From positions 124,001 to 188,000 of the forward strand of contig JANPZU010000003.1 in the NCBI GenBank assembly GCA_024707405.1: a DNA stretch of 64,000 nucleotides. The letters are read 5' to 3'. This stretch comes from Luteimonas sp. (GTDB taxonomy: Bacteria; Pseudomonadota; Gammaproteobacteria; Xanthomonadales; Xanthomonadaceae). This document shows, in pieces, positions 46,648 through 56,737 of the stretch (positions within the stretch are counted from its first letter, which is position 1; each line of letters opens with the position of its first letter). The notes under the pieces were generated by a model. That model did not search any database. It worked only from the letters and a program-made list of their open reading frames with translations, and was not told where the DNA came from. A program made the position numbers and the translations under genes.

Positions 46648-47102
46648 GCCAGGACGTCACGTTGCCCATGGATATCCGCAGGATCCGCGAGTTGCTGCCG
46701 CACCGCTATCCGTTCCTGCTGGTCGACCGCGTGGTCGAACTCGACCCCGAGGCCCGGCGCATCCTGGCCTACAAGAACGTCACCGGCAACGAAGGCTTCT
46801 TCCAGGGCCACTTCCCGGAAACGCCGGTGATGCCCGGCGTGCTTGTCATCGAAGCGATGGCACAGGCCGGCGGCATCCTCACCAACCACCTGCGCGGCGG
46901 TTACGACCGCGAGGCGACCTCGTACCTGGTCAAGGTCGATGCGGCCAAGTTCTCGCGCATGGTCGTCCCCGGTGATCGGCTCGAACTGGACGTCGAAATC
47001 CGCCGTGTCATCCGCAAGATGACGTTCTATGCAGGTGTCGCCCGCGTCGACGGCAAGGAAGTGGCCTGCGCGGAAATCCTCTGCGCCGAATCCGGCGGCT
47101 GA
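46644..47102 (+). CDS. fabZ: 3-hydroxyacyl-ACP dehydratase FabZ
   Basis: A 152-residue hot-dog-fold enzyme of fatty acid elongation. The catalytic His is in [13 protein letters not shown] and the Glu in [23 protein letters not shown] is also typical. It lies between lpxD and lpxA, which share the hydroxyacyl-ACP pool. The start overlaps the lpxD stop. Confidence 0.96.
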   Translation: MSQDVTLPMDIRRIRELLPHRYPFLLVDRVVELDPEARRILAYKNVTGNEGFFQGHFPETPVMPGVLVIEAMAQAGGILTNHLRGGYDREATSYLVKVDAAKFSRMVVPGDRLELDVEIRRVIRKMTFYAGVARVDGKEVACAEILCAESGG

Positions 47103-47109
47103 CGCAGGC

Positions 47110-47892
47110 ATGGGCAGCGGCATCCACCCGACTGCGGTGATCGATCCCGGTGCGCGACTCGGCGAAGGCATCTCGGTCGGTGCCTTCAGCCTCATCGGCG
47201 CGGATGTCGAGATCGGTGACGGCACCAGCATCGGCCCGCATTGCAGCATCACCGGCCCGACACGCATCGGTCGCGACAACCGCATCGTCGGCCATGCCGC
47301 GATCGGTGGCGATCCCCAGGACAAGAAATTCCACGGCGAGCGCGTCGAACTGGTCATCGGCGACCGCAACCTGATCCGCGAATTCGTCACCATCAACCGC
47401 GGCACCGGCGACGGCGGTGGCACCACGCGCATCGGCAACGACAACTGGTTCCTGGCCTACACCCATGTCGCCCACGACTGCATCGTCGGCAATCACTGCG
47501 TGTTCTCAAACAACGCCACCCTCGCCGGTCATGTCGAGGTCGGCGACTGGGTGATCCTGAGCGGCTTCGCCGGCGTGCACCAGTTCTGCCGCATCGGCGA
47601 CCACGCATTCATCGGCATGGGTGCGTTCATCAACGGCGACGTGCCGCCGTTCCTCATGGTCGCGCAGGACGGCTACGGTCGGCCACGCGGCATCAACGCC
47701 GAAGGCCTCAAGCGCCGGGGCTTCGATGCCGAACGCACCGCCGCAATCAAGCGCGCCTACCGCGCCCTGTACGTTTCGGGCGCCAAGCTGGACGAAGCTC
47801 GCGGGCAGTTGGCCGAACTGGCCAAGGATTCCGACGACGTCCGCGCCTTCCTCGATTTCATCGAGCGCGGCGAACGGCCGCTGTTGCGGTGA
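47110..47892 (+). CDS. lpxA: UDP-N-acetylglucosamine O-acyltransferase
   Basis: A 260-residue enzyme that starts lipid A synthesis. It shows beta-helix hexapeptides ([17 protein letters not shown]), [12 protein letters not shown], the catalytic His in [12 protein letters not shown], and a C-terminal helical domain with [15 protein letters not shown]. It begins 7 bases after fabZ and its stop overlaps lpxB (GTGA). Confidence 0.96.
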   Translation: MGSGIHPTAVIDPGARLGEGISVGAFSLIGADVEIGDGTSIGPHCSITGPTRIGRDNRIVGHAAIGGDPQDKKFHGERVELVIGDRNLIREFVTINRGTGDGGGTTRIGNDNWFLAYTHVAHDCIVGNHCVFSNNATLAGHVEVGDWVILSGFAGVHQFCRIGDHAFIGMGAFINGDVPPFLMVAQDGYGRPRGINAEGLKRRGFDAERTAAIKRAYRALYVSGAKLDEARGQLAELAKDSDDVRAFLDFIERGERPLLR

Positions 47893-49052
47893 CCACGCCA
47901 GCCAAGCGCATTGCGCTATGCGCCGGGGAGGCCTCCGGCGACCTGCTGGGCGCTGGCTTGATCGAACGCTTGCGCGAACGCTTCCCCGATGCGGAATTCG
48001 CGGGCATCGGCGGGCAAGCGATGCGCGATGCAGGACTCGATGCCTGGCACGACGCATCGGAACTGGCGGTGATGGGCCTGAGCGAAGTGCTCCGCCACCT
48101 GCCGCGACTGCTGTCGCTGCGTCGTCGCTTCCGCAAGCGTCTGTTGGCATGGCAGCCAGATGTCTTCATCGGCATCGATGCGCCCGACTTCAACCTCGGG
48201 CTCGAACGCAAGCTCAAGCAGCGCGGCATCCGCACCGTGCATTACGTCAGCCCCTCGGTCTGGGCATGGCGCGAGCAGCGCGCGGCGAAGATCGGCCGCA
48301 GCGCCGATCGCGTGCTGTGCCTGTTCCCGATGGAACCGGGCATCTACGCCAGGCACGGCGTCGACGCACGCTTCGTCGGCCACCCGATGGCCGACGCGAT
48401 GCCGCTCAACCCCGATCGCCGCGGCGCACGCAGCGAATTCGGACTCGATGACGATGTTCCCGTGCTCGCGGTGCTGCCTGGCTCGCGCCTCGGGGAAATC
48501 GAACGACTAGGAGCCATCTTCCTCGATGCCGCCGCGAAGGTTGTCACGGACATCGACGGCCTGCGCGTGCTCGTGCCCGCCGCCACGCCCGCCTGCCGCG
48601 ATGCGATCGAACACTTGCTCGCTGCTTCACCACTGCGCGCCGAACAGTACCGGTTGCTCGACGGCAACGCCCGCGACGCGATGATCGCTGCCGACGTGGT
48701 GCTGCTGGCCTCGGGCACGGCCACGCTCGAAGCCATGCTCGCCAAGCGCCCGATGGTGGTCGGCTATCGCATCGCCGAGAGCACCTATCGCATCGTCAAG
48801 TGGCTGGGGCTGCTCAAGGTCGATCGCTATGCCCTGCCCAACGTGCTTGCCGGGCAGACCATCGCTCCCGAACTCATGCAGGACGATTGCACGCCCGAGT
48901 CGCTGGCGAAGGCAATGCTGGCGTGGTTCCGCGATCCTTCAGCGACCACGGCATTGGAGCCGCTCTACCGCGACCTGCACCTGGCCTTGCGACGCGATGC
49001 CTCGGCCAGCGCCGCAGATGCCATCGTCGAACTGATGGCCGAACGCCCGTGA
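47889..49052 (+). CDS. lpxB: Lipid-A-disaccharide synthase
   Basis: A 387-residue GT19 glycosyltransferase that joins UDP-2,3-diacylglucosamine and lipid X. Signatures are [14 protein letters not shown] near the N-terminus, [34 protein letters not shown] and [20 protein letters not shown]. The start is GTG 47889, overlapping the lpxA stop; no ATG gives a complete N-terminus. The stop likewise overlaps rnhB. Confidence 0.96.
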   Translation: MTTPAKRIALCAGEASGDLLGAGLIERLRERFPDAEFAGIGGQAMRDAGLDAWHDASELAVMGLSEVLRHLPRLLSLRRRFRKRLLAWQPDVFIGIDAPDFNLGLERKLKQRGIRTVHYVSPSVWAWREQRAAKIGRSADRVLCLFPMEPGIYARHGVDARFVGHPMADAMPLNPDRRGARSEFGLDDDVPVLAVLPGSRLGEIERLGAIFLDAAAKVVTDIDGLRVLVPAATPACRDAIEHLLAASPLRAEQYRLLDGNARDAMIAADVVLLASGTATLEAMLAKRPMVVGYRIAESTYRIVKWLGLLKVDRYALPNVLAGQTIAPELMQDDCTPESLAKAMLAWFRDPSATTALEPLYRDLHLALRRDASASAADAIVELMAERP

Positions 49053-49621
49053 CCTTGCTCGTCGCGGGCGTGGATGAAGCAGGGCGCGGGCCACTCGCGG
49101 GGCCGGTGGTCGTGGCGGCGGTGATCCTGGATCCCGCACGGCCCGTCGACGGATTGAACGATTCCAAGAAGCTCACGGAAAAGCGGCGCGAAGCGCTGTA
49201 TCCACTGATCGTCGAACGCGCCCTCGCCCATCGCATCGAATTCGTCGGTTGCGACGAAATCGACGCGATCAACATCCTGCAGGCCACGCTCACCGGCATG
49301 CGTCGCGCGCTGTGCGCGCTGTCGCCCGCTGCGCAGTTCGCGCGGATCGACGGCAACCGCCTGCCGCGCGACCTGCCCTGCCCGGCGGAAGCCGTGGTCG
49401 GCGGCGATGCGCTCGACCCGGCGATCATGGCAGCCTCGATCCTCGCCAAGGTCGCACGCGACCGGATGATGGTCGCGCTGCACGAAGAATTCCCGCAGTA
49501 CGGCTTCGACAAGCACAAGGGTTATCCATCGCCGGTGCATCTGGCGGCATTGCGGGAACACGGGCCGTGCCCGCAACACCGGCGCAGCTACGCGCCGGTA
49601 CAACGGCTCCTCACGCTCTAG
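49049..49621 (+). CDS. rnhB: Ribonuclease HII
   Basis: A 190-residue endonuclease that cuts RNA in RNA-DNA hybrids and single ribonucleotides in DNA. The acidic active site begins with [15 protein letters not shown] (Asp, Glu); further acidic residues lie in RIDGNRLP and [14 protein letters not shown], with DKHKGYP after. Start GTG 49049 overlaps the lpxB stop. It ends the lipid A transcript. Confidence 0.95.
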   Translation: MTLLVAGVDEAGRGPLAGPVVVAAVILDPARPVDGLNDSKKLTEKRREALYPLIVERALAHRIEFVGCDEIDAINILQATLTGMRRALCALSPAAQFARIDGNRLPRDLPCPAEAVVGGDALDPAIMAASILAKVARDRMMVALHEEFPQYGFDKHKGYPSPVHLAALREHGPCPQHRRSYAPVQRLLTL

Positions 49622-49762
49622 CCCGACCCATCCTCGAAGCAAGTCCGGCAACCCGTCTGCCATCGATCCAGTGTCAGTCCCATCCCGCAGCAATCAACGA
49701 CTGGCAAACCGCAGCCACAGGGCGCTCGGCAATCGAGCCCCCCTTGCCCCTGCCTCGTTTCG

Positions 49763-50032
49763 CTATCGCTTGATCTTGACCTTCCCCGGCTCCACGGTCA
49801 TGTGCATCACGGGCGAGCCGATGAGCGGCTTGATCGAAATCTCGATCAGCAAGCTACGGAAATCATCCACCTTGTACACGATCTCGTACGCGGCAGGCTC
49901 CGGTTGCTTGTCCGTGAACTTGACGCCCCCGATATCCTTCAACGCCTTGCGCAACTTCGATTTGACCGCTGCAGATTGCATTCCCTGCTGGGCCGAGACT
50001 CCTCGCTTGCCGACTTGACGCTTCGTGGCCAT
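49763..50032 (-). CDS. Small basic protein of unknown function
   Basis: An 89-residue protein with a basic N-terminus (MATKRQVGKRG) and a second half with alternating strands (YEIVYKVDDFRSLLIEISIK and HMTVEPGKVKIKR). No signal peptide or known family that I recognise. I chose ATG 50032 because AGGAGAG lies 5 bases upstream; an in-frame ATG 27 bases earlier lacks such a site. It is downstream of the CadC-like regulator on the same strand and converges with rnhB across 141 bases in which I see nothing else. Confidence 0.6.
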   Translation of the reverse strand: MATKRQVGKRGVSAQQGMQSAAVKSKLRKALKDIGGVKFTDKQPEPAAYEIVYKVDDFRSLLIEISIKPLIGSPVMHMTVEPGKVKIKR

Positions 50033-50097
50033 TTCACTCTCCTGGTGGAAGCCCGTCATCTCCCCGGGCGGGAACTGATGTCATGCATCGGCATTGA

Positions 50098-51807
50098 CTA
50101 CGGCCCAGCAACAGCGAGGCCCCGCAACACCGTGTTGCTGGCGATCCGCGTCTCGGACAGCCCCGCCTCACGCGCGGATGCGATGCGTTTCCTGGATTGA
50201 TCCAACTCACCCAGCGCGACGAACGTCATCGCGTTGTAGAGCGCGGCTTCGATCGGATCACCTCCCAAAGCCTCCGAACGCCTGACCAGTTCCCGGGCCT
50301 CGTCGCGCTGTCCGAGGTTGACGCTGAACCACGCCAGCGCCGCCAATGCGGTGGCATCACCGGGCCTCGCGTCGACGTAGGCACGGGCACGCAATGCAGC
50401 TTGCTCGAACGCATGCTTCGCCTGATCCATCGTCGCCGCGTCGGCAAGCAATGTCCTGCCGAGGTTGCCCCACGGAATGTAGTCCGCCGGCTCAAGTGAA
50501 GCCGCTTTTCGGTACAACGCCGTTGCCCCTGCATAGTCACCGGACTGGTACCTGATCTCGCCGAGGTTGTTGAGCGCCAGATGGTTGTCCGGTTCGATCG
50601 CGAGCGAGCGACCAAGCGCATCGGCAGCGGCATCGCTTTCACCCGCGTTTGCGAGCAACGTCCCCAACGTACTCCAGTAACCCGCATCGCCCGGGCTGAT
50701 TTCAATCGCCTTCCTGTAGGCGGCGATCGCCGCCGGCAGGTCGCCCGCAAGATAGTGGTAATAGCCGATATAGGAATGGATGACATCGTCACCCGGGCTG
50801 GCTTCTATCGCCTGCCCAAAATCGCGCAACGCTTCGGCATGCCGTCCTTGACTGCCATGGATCAGGGCCATCCCCACGAGTGCTTCGGCCTTGCGTGCAG
50901 GATCAGCCTCTGCGCGGGCGTAGAACTTGCCCGCCTCCCCCAGGTTGCCCTGTGCATGATGCAGCTTCGCCAATGCCAGGCTTGCCTGGCCTGATCCACC
51001 CGACAGCGACTCAGCGTGCGCGCATGCCTCGCGTGCCTTGTCGAGTGCGTCCGCAATGCGTTCATGCTCGTAGCGAAAGACTTCGGAAAGACAAACGCCG
51101 GCCTGCGCACGCGCAAAGCTTCCATCCGTCGCCAGGGCCCGTTGGAAAAAGCCGATTGCCTCCCCGGGGGCATCGCGATCCTGCCTCGACAATCGCCGTA
51201 TCCCCTTGAGGTACAGATCGAACGCAACGGCACTCTTGGTGGGGGACAGCCGATCCGCGAGCGCCTTGCGCTCTTCGGGTAGCACGTCCAGCAATGCATT
51301 GACGACTTCATCCGCGATTTCGGACTGGATGGCGAAGATCCCCGCCATTTCCCGGTCGTAACTCCTGCTCCACAGGGTGTGGCCGGTTCCAGTGTCGGAC
51401 AAGCGCGCATTGATCCGCACGCGATCGCCTTCACGCCGCACGCTGGCATCGAGCACGGTCGCCACGCCAAGCCGCTGCCCCAATGCCTTGATGTCGGCCT
51501 CGCGCGCCGTCGCCAGCGCAGGCGACATCTGCGCCGCCACGACGAGCCCGGGCACACCCGCAAGCGCATCATGCATCTCCACCGCCAGACCTTCCGCGAA
51601 GTAGTCTTCACTACGATCCGGGCCGAGGCTGGTGAAAGGCAGCACCGCAACCGATGCGCTCGCAGGTCGCGAAGCATCATGCCTTCCGCCCCAAACCGAA
51701 ATCGCGAACACCACCGCGGCAAGCAACGATGCCAGCAACCAGTGGCGCGGACGCCAATGCAGTGGTCGAAGTGCATCACGCCGTTTATCGTCCGCCTCCG
51801 ACTCCAT
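50098..51807 (-). CDS. Membrane-anchored TPR effector part of a CadC-like regulator (frame-split)
   Basis: A 569-residue frame with one transmembrane helix (about residues 22-40, WLLASLLAAVVFAISVWGG), an adenylate-cyclase-associated/TolB-like N-terminal domain (SVAVLPFTSLGPDRSEDYFAEG ... in part; GTGHTLWSRSYD) and then about eight TPR repeats (GDYAGATALYRKAASLEPAD). This is the usual C-terminal half of proteins with an N-terminal winged helix. The frame continues above the ATG without stop as ARRTGEGTAAPQR, and one more G in the run at 51831-51834 would fuse it to the winged-helix frame upstream. Confidence 0.72.
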   Translation of the reverse strand: MESEADDKRRDALRPLHWRPRHWLLASLLAAVVFAISVWGGRHDASRPASASVAVLPFTSLGPDRSEDYFAEGLAVEMHDALAGVPGLVVAAQMSPALATAREADIKALGQRLGVATVLDASVRREGDRVRINARLSDTGTGHTLWSRSYDREMAGIFAIQSEIADEVVNALLDVLPEERKALADRLSPTKSAVAFDLYLKGIRRLSRQDRDAPGEAIGFFQRALATDGSFARAQAGVCLSEVFRYEHERIADALDKAREACAHAESLSGGSGQASLALAKLHHAQGNLGEAGKFYARAEADPARKAEALVGMALIHGSQGRHAEALRDFGQAIEASPGDDVIHSYIGYYHYLAGDLPAAIAAYRKAIEISPGDAGYWSTLGTLLANAGESDAAADALGRSLAIEPDNHLALNNLGEIRYQSGDYAGATALYRKAASLEPADYIPWGNLGRTLLADAATMDQAKHAFEQAALRARAYVDARPGDATALAALAWFSVNLGQRDEARELVRRSEALGGDPIEAALYNAMTFVALGELDQSRKRIASAREAGLSETRIASNTVLRGLAVAGP

Positions 51808-51830
51808 GCGCTGTGGCGCAGCCGTGCCCT

Positions 51831-52232
51831 CCCCTGTTCGGCGAGCAAGGAGGCTGGCGATCCTGCCAACGGCATGTCTGCCATCGCCTCGGGCTCCGGC
51901 AGCAACTCACCGACGAAGCAATAGCCCAGCGCGTGCCGGGTCTGGATGTAGCGAGGATGCTGCGGGTCATCACCGAGGACGCCCCTGAGCTGCGCGATGG
52001 CACGGGTCAGTACACCCGGCGTGACGTGGCGGTGCCCCCAGACCTGGTCGAGCAGGTCATCCCGCGCAATCAGTTCCCCCGGGCGCCTGAGCAACGCCAG
52101 CAGGACGGCGAAGGCCTTGGGTTCGACCGATTGCGCCTGCCCCGCGCGCGACAGCGCATGGGCGGCTTCATCGACGACCACGTCGCCGAACCGATAGCGT
52201 CCCGAACCGGGGGATTCGTCCGCACTGGCCAT
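51831..52232 (-). CDS. Winged-helix DNA-binding part of the CadC-like regulator (frame-split)
   Basis: A 134-residue N-terminal fragment with an OmpR/CadC-type winged helix (about 12-108): YRFGDVVVDEAAHALSRAG, VEPKAFAVLLALLRRPGELI, LLDQVWGHRHVTPGVLTRAI, and YIQTRHALGYCFVG. After LLAEQG (ending at 51831) the same frame turns into low-similarity sequence, while the reading shifted by one base gives EGTAAPQRMESEADD and the membrane/TPR part. The split may be a true mutation or a sequencing error in a run of G. Intact members sense periplasmic or membrane signals and regulate nearby genes. Confidence 0.7.
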
Positions 52233-52376
52233 TGTCCTCGCTCCGCCCTCGGAACCTCATGGTTCCCTCGGCATCGGATCGCAGAAACATCGCGCCCTCA
52301 TCATGACCCAACGCGGGCCGAACCGGAATCTGGTCACACGCGCCGCAGCCCGTGGCGCCCATCCCGGAGAATCGCC

Positions 52377-53009
52377 ATGAACGCCATCATCGATGCCGCC
52401 AACACCCACGACATCGCTCCCGTCGCCTCCAGGCCGCGTCGCAAAACCGCCCTGGTCGGCAACCCGGCCCCCGACGCACTGGATCGCTTCAATGCCACCC
52501 TCGGCCAATTCGGCCGCGTGCCCATGACGCTGGAAGAACTGGCCGCCAGCGCCCACCGCCTGGCACCGGTCGGCGGCACCGCACAAGCATCTGACTGGAT
52601 CGTCCGCCGCATGCGCCGTGCCCTGACCATCGGCCTGATGCTGGCCGACCCCTGCTGGGAGCCTTCGGGACGCTGCGGCGAGGTCGCCGGCATCGTGCTG
52701 GCCTACCTGCGCAGCACCGACGACCTGATTCCCGACGAAACGCCGCGGATCGGACACCTCGACGACGCCCTGGTGGTCGAAGCAGCCTGGCCGCTGCTGG
52801 CCGACGAGATCCGCGACTATCTCGAATTCGGCCGCATCCGGCGAATCGAAGCCGCACTGCGCGGCTGCGCCGAGAACGACTTCGTGTTCACCCGTGCCGA
52901 CTGGCAGCAGGCCCGCCATGCCGAGGCGGCGTTGGTGCGGCACCGGGACGCGGTCGCCTTGCGCAGCTACCTGCCCAGTGCGCGCACGCCTCGCTTCCGC
53001 GTCTGCTGA
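52377..53009 (+). CDS. DUF1232 domain protein
   Basis: A 210-residue protein without signal peptide. The central segment VLAYLRSTDDLIPDETPRIG followed by HLDDALVVEAAW matches the DUF1232 (YkvA-like) pattern of D-hydrophobic-PD-(x)n-G-DD. The function is unknown. It is divergent from the CadC-like regulator (144 bases between starts), so it may be a target of that regulator; this is positional inference. A strong terminator follows. Confidence 0.7.
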   Translation: MNAIIDAANTHDIAPVASRPRRKTALVGNPAPDALDRFNATLGQFGRVPMTLEELAASAHRLAPVGGTAQASDWIVRRMRRALTIGLMLADPCWEPSGRCGEVAGIVLAYLRSTDDLIPDETPRIGHLDDALVVEAAWPLLADEIRDYLEFGRIRRIEAALRGCAENDFVFTRADWQQARHAEAALVRHRDAVALRSYLPSARTPRFRVC

Positions 53010-53034
53010 CCGTCGCGTCTCGCGACCCCGATCC

Positions 53035-53059
53035 GGCCGCCCGCAAGGGCGGCCTTTTT
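53035..53059 (+). terminator. Rho-independent terminator
   Basis: GGCCGCCC (53035-53042) pairs with GGGCGGCC (53047-53054) around a GCAA tetraloop and is followed by five T residues. It closes the DUF1232 gene. Confidence 0.93.
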
Positions 53060-53152
53060 CATGCCGCCCGATGCGAGCACGGATAGCCGGGATGTCAAGC
53101 CTTGTCCGGCAAGGGTGCGGCACCTACCCTGCATGGACTCATCCGGCCCGCC

Positions 53153-56100
53153 ATGTCACGCCGCTTCGTCCACCTCCACGTCCACAGCGAATATTCGCTG
53201 GCCGATTCGACGATCCGCATCAAGGAGCTCGTCGCGCGTTGTGCCGCCCATGGCCAGCCATCGGTGGCGATCACCGACCGCAACAACCTGTTCTCGCTGG
53301 TCAAGTTCTACCGTGCCGCCGAGGGCGCCGGGCTGAAACCGATCGCCGGTGCCGACGTGATGGTGGCCGATGGCGACGAGGCGGCCTGGCCGCTCACCCT
53401 GCTCTGCCGCGACCACGCGGGCTACCTGTCGCTGTCTCGCCTGCTCACGCGTGGCTGGATGGAGGGCCATCGCCATGATGGCGTGGTGGTGCGTCCCGAA
53501 TGGATCCGTGAAGCACATGCCGGGCTGTTCGCGCTGGCGGGCCGGCACAGTGCCGGCGGTCGTCTGCTCGCCTCCGGGCGTGAAGACTTGGCCGGGCAAT
53601 GGCTGGCCGACTGGCAGCGCAGTTTCGGCGAGAACCTGCATCTCGAACTCACCCGCTGCGGCCTCGACGGCGAGGCCGCGTTCAATGCCTTCGCGCTCAA
53701 CGCTTCCTCGGCGCGCGGCATCCCGGTGGTCGCCAGCAACGACGCACGCTTCCTCGATGCCGACGGCTTCGAAGCGCACGAAGCGCGCGTGTGCATTGCC
53801 TCGGGGCGCGTGCTGGACGATCCCAAGCGACCGAAGGACTACGCGCCCGGCCAGTACCTCAAGTCCAGCGAGGAGATGTCTGCACTGTTCGCCGACGTGC
53901 CGGACGCCATCGACAACACCCTCGCACTCGCGCAGCGCTGCAACCTCGAATTGCGGCTGGGCACGTATTACCTGCCCGCGTTCCCCGTGCCCTCGGACGA
54001 AACGCTCGACAGCTGGATCCGCAGTGAAGCACGCGACGGCCTGGCGAAACGACTGGAGAAGCATCCGCTCGCGCCGGATCACACCCGCGCGGATTACGAC
54101 GCCCGGCTCGAACGCGAGCTCGACGTCATCGTCGGGATGGGCTTCCCCGGCTACTTCCTGATCGTCGCGGACTTCATCAACTGGGCCAAGCAGCACGGCA
54201 TCCCGGTCGGGCCGGGCCGCGGCTCGGGCGCCGGTTCGCTGGTGGCCTGGGCGCTGGGCATCACCGATCTCGACCCGCTGCCCTACGACCTGCTGTTCGA
54301 GCGCTTCCTCAATCCCGAACGCGTGTCGATGCCCGACTTCGACATCGACTTCTGCATGGATCGGCGCGACGAGGTGATCGACTACGTCGCGGCCAAGTAC
54401 GGCCGCGACCGCGTCAGCCAGATCATCACCTACGGCACGATGGCCGCGAAGGCAGTGCTGCGCGATGCCGGCCGCGTGCTGGGCCACCCGTACGGCATGG
54501 TCGATGGCCTGTCGAAACTGATCCCGCTGCAGCCGGCCGATCCACTGTCGCTGGAAGACGTGATCGGCCGCAGCAAGCGCTCGCAGGAGAAGGACGGCTA
54601 CCTCATCGCCGAATTCAAGGAGCGCTACGAGACCGAGGACGACGTACGCGACCTGGTCGACCTGGCGCTGCAGCTTGAAGACCTGACCCGAAACGCCGGC
54701 AAGCATGCCGGTGGCGTGGTGATCGCGCCGTCGCCGTTGTCCGACTTCTGCCCGCTGTTCGCCGAACACGACGAAGGCGGCCGCGGCCGCAACCCGGTGA
54801 CGCAGTTCGACAAGGACGACGTGGAGTCCATCGGCCTGGTGAAGTTCGACTTCCTCGGCCTGCGCACGCTGACCATCATCGACTGGGCGGTGAAGGCGAT
54901 CAACGCACGGCGCAAGGCGAAGGGCGAGGCGCCACTCGACATCGACGCGCTGCCGCTCGACGATACCGCCAGCTACGAACTGTTCGCGCGCGGCGACACC
55001 GTCGCGGTGTTCCAGTTCGAATCGCGCGGCATGCGTGAACTGCTCAAGCGCGCGAAACCCGATACGTTCGAAGACATCATCGCGCTGGCCGCGCTGTTCC
55101 GCCCCGGCCCGCTGGGCAGCGGGATGGACAAGCAATGGTGCGACCGCAAGCACGGCATCGAGGACGTCAGCTACCCGCATCCGGCGCTGGAACAGGTGCT
55201 GTCGCCGACCTACGGCGTCATCGTGTACCAGGAACAGGTGATGCAGATCGCCCAGGTGCTTGCCGGCTATTCGCTTGGCGGCGCCGACCTGCTGCGCCGC
55301 GCGATGGGCAAGAAGAAGGCCGAGGAGATGGCCAAGGAGCGCGCCAAGTTCGAGGCCGGTGCGGCCGCGAACGGCGTGGATGCGCGCACCGCCACCCAGA
55401 TCTTCGACCTGATGGAGAAATTCGCCGAGTACGGCTTCAACAAGTCGCACTCGGCCGCCTACGCGCTGGTCGCCTACCAGACCGCGTGGCTCAAGGTGCA
55501 TTACCCGGCCGAATTCATGGCCGCGGTGTTGTCGAGCGACATGGACAACACCGACAAGGTGGTCGGCTTCCTCAACGAAGCCAAGGCCATGGGACTGACC
55601 GTGCTGCCGCCGGACGTCAACGCCTCCAACTACATGTTCGAGGCGATCGACGAGCGCACGATCCGTTACGGCATCGGCGCGGTGAAGGGCGTGGGACGTG
55701 GCGCCTGCGAATCGATCATCGAAGCACGCGCCGGTGGCGGCTTCGACGACCTGTTCGACTTCGGCAAGCGGATCGACACCGGCAAGCTCAACCGCAGGAC
55801 GCTCGAAGCGCTGATCCATGCCGGTGCGATGGATGCACTGGCCGACAATCGCGCTTCGCTCATGCTGCAATTGCCGGAAGTGCTGAAAGCCACCGACCAG
55901 ATCGCGAAGAACCGCGACGCGGGCATCGTCGACATGTTCGGCAATGCGACCGGCGCGCCCGACATCCACATCGACCTGCCGACCTGTGCCGACTGGCCGC
56001 TCAAGCAGAAGCTCGACGGCGAGCGCGACACGCTGGGGCACTACCTCAGCGGCCATCCTCTCGACCCTTATCGCGACGATCTCAAGTCGCTGGTCGGCCA

Positions 56101-56680
56101 CGACCTGGGGCAGCTCGATACGCTCTGGGCCAACCGCAGCGAGGAAAAAGGCCGCAGCTGGCGTCCGGAAACCACCGTGATCATCGCCGGCCAGGTCATC
56201 GCAATGCGCAAGCGCGGCGACTCGCAGGCCTTCGTGCAGATCGAAGACGGGCGTGGTCGACTGGAATGCGCGTTCTTCGCCGAGGAATACTTCTCCAACG
56301 CGGCATTGCTCACGCGCGACCGCATCCTGGTGATCGAAGGCGGCCTGCGCGAAGACGAATTCAGTGGCGGATTCTCGCTGCGCGCGCGCCGCTGCTGGGA
56401 TTTCGAACAGGTCTGCCAGCAACATGCCAACGGCCTGCAGTTCCAGCTCGACCTGCGCGTGCCCGGCGCACTGGATCGCGTGGAATCGCTGTTCGCGCAA
56501 CATCGCCCGGGCAAGACGCCGTTGCGCTACGAACTGCTGCTGCCCAGTGGAGCCACCGGCAAGCTGGACGTCAACGGCAGCCAGGGCGTACGCATCGCCG
56601 CCGACCTGCCCTCCACCCTGCGCTCGTTGCCGGGCGTGCAGGCCGTCAAACTCTCCCTGTCGCGACCCTGGGTGAACTGA
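53153..56680 (+). CDS. dnaE: DNA polymerase III subunit alpha
   Basis: A 1175-residue replicative polymerase. It begins with the PHP domain (FVHLHVHSEYSLADSTIR), and has the catalytic acidic motif MPDFDIDFCMDRRDE near residue 395, the GPGRGSGAGSLVAW palm segment, a helix-hairpin-helix region and a C-terminal OB-fold (VIIAGQVIAMRKRGDSQAF). Length is normal (E. coli 1160). I start at ATG 53153 (MSRRFVHLHVH); an upstream TTG would add 17 unrelated residues. In relatives dnaE directly follows rnhB; here about 3.5 kb of accessory genes intervene. Confidence 0.97.
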   Translation: MSRRFVHLHVHSEYSLADSTIRIKELVARCAAHGQPSVAITDRNNLFSLVKFYRAAEGAGLKPIAGADVMVADGDEAAWPLTLLCRDHAGYLSLSRLLTRGWMEGHRHDGVVVRPEWIREAHAGLFALAGRHSAGGRLLASGREDLAGQWLADWQRSFGENLHLELTRCGLDGEAAFNAFALNASSARGIPVVASNDARFLDADGFEAHEARVCIASGRVLDDPKRPKDYAPGQYLKSSEEMSALFADVPDAIDNTLALAQRCNLELRLGTYYLPAFPVPSDETLDSWIRSEARDGLAKRLEKHPLAPDHTRADYDARLERELDVIVGMGFPGYFLIVADFINWAKQHGIPVGPGRGSGAGSLVAWALGITDLDPLPYDLLFERFLNPERVSMPDFDIDFCMDRRDEVIDYVAAKYGRDRVSQIITYGTMAAKAVLRDAGRVLGHPYGMVDGLSKLIPLQPADPLSLEDVIGRSKRSQEKDGYLIAEFKERYETEDDVRDLVDLALQLEDLTRNAGKHAGGVVIAPSPLSDFCPLFAEHDEGGRGRNPVTQFDKDDVESIGLVKFDFLGLRTLTIIDWAVKAINARRKAKGEAPLDIDALPLDDTASYELFARGDTVAVFQFESRGMRELLKRAKPDTFEDIIALAALFRPGPLGSGMDKQWCDRKHGIEDVSYPHPALEQVLSPTYGVIVYQEQVMQIAQVLAGYSLGGADLLRRAMGKKKAEEMAKERAKFEAGAAANGVDARTATQIFDLMEKFAEYGFNKSHSAAYALVAYQTAWLKVHYPAEFMAAVLSSDMDNTDKVVGFLNEAKAMGLTVLPPDVNASNYMFEAIDERTIRYGIGAVKGVGRGACESIIEARAGGGFDDLFDFGKRIDTGKLNRRTLEALIHAGAMDALADNRASLMLQLPEVLKATDQIAKNRDAGIVDMFGNATGAPDIHIDLPTCADWPLKQKLDGERDTLGHYLSGHPLDPYRDDLKSLVGHDLGQLDTLWANRSEEKGRSWRPETTVIIAGQVIAMRKRGDSQAFVQIEDGRGRLECAFFAEEYFSNAALLTRDRILVIEGGLREDEFSGGFSLRARRCWDFEQVCQQHANGLQFQLDLRVPGALDRVESLFAQHRPGKTPLRYELLLPSGATGKLDVNGSQGVRIAADLPSTLRSLPGVQAVKLSLSRPWVN

Positions 56681-56737
56681 AGGTCATTGCCGGGGCCGAC
56701 GGCGGCACAGCACTTGGCCTCCACCGCATCCCGTGCG

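Noticed and set aside
50862-51830. Continuation of the winged-helix frame beyond the linker
   Set aside because: The frame stays open but is out of frame with the clear TPR coding sequence, and its translation (Arg/Cys/Trp-rich) lacks any repeat or domain.
53156-56503. 1115-codon open frame on the minus strand
   Set aside because: It is the exact antisense of dnaE, Arg/His/Val-rich without domains, and therefore a shadow.
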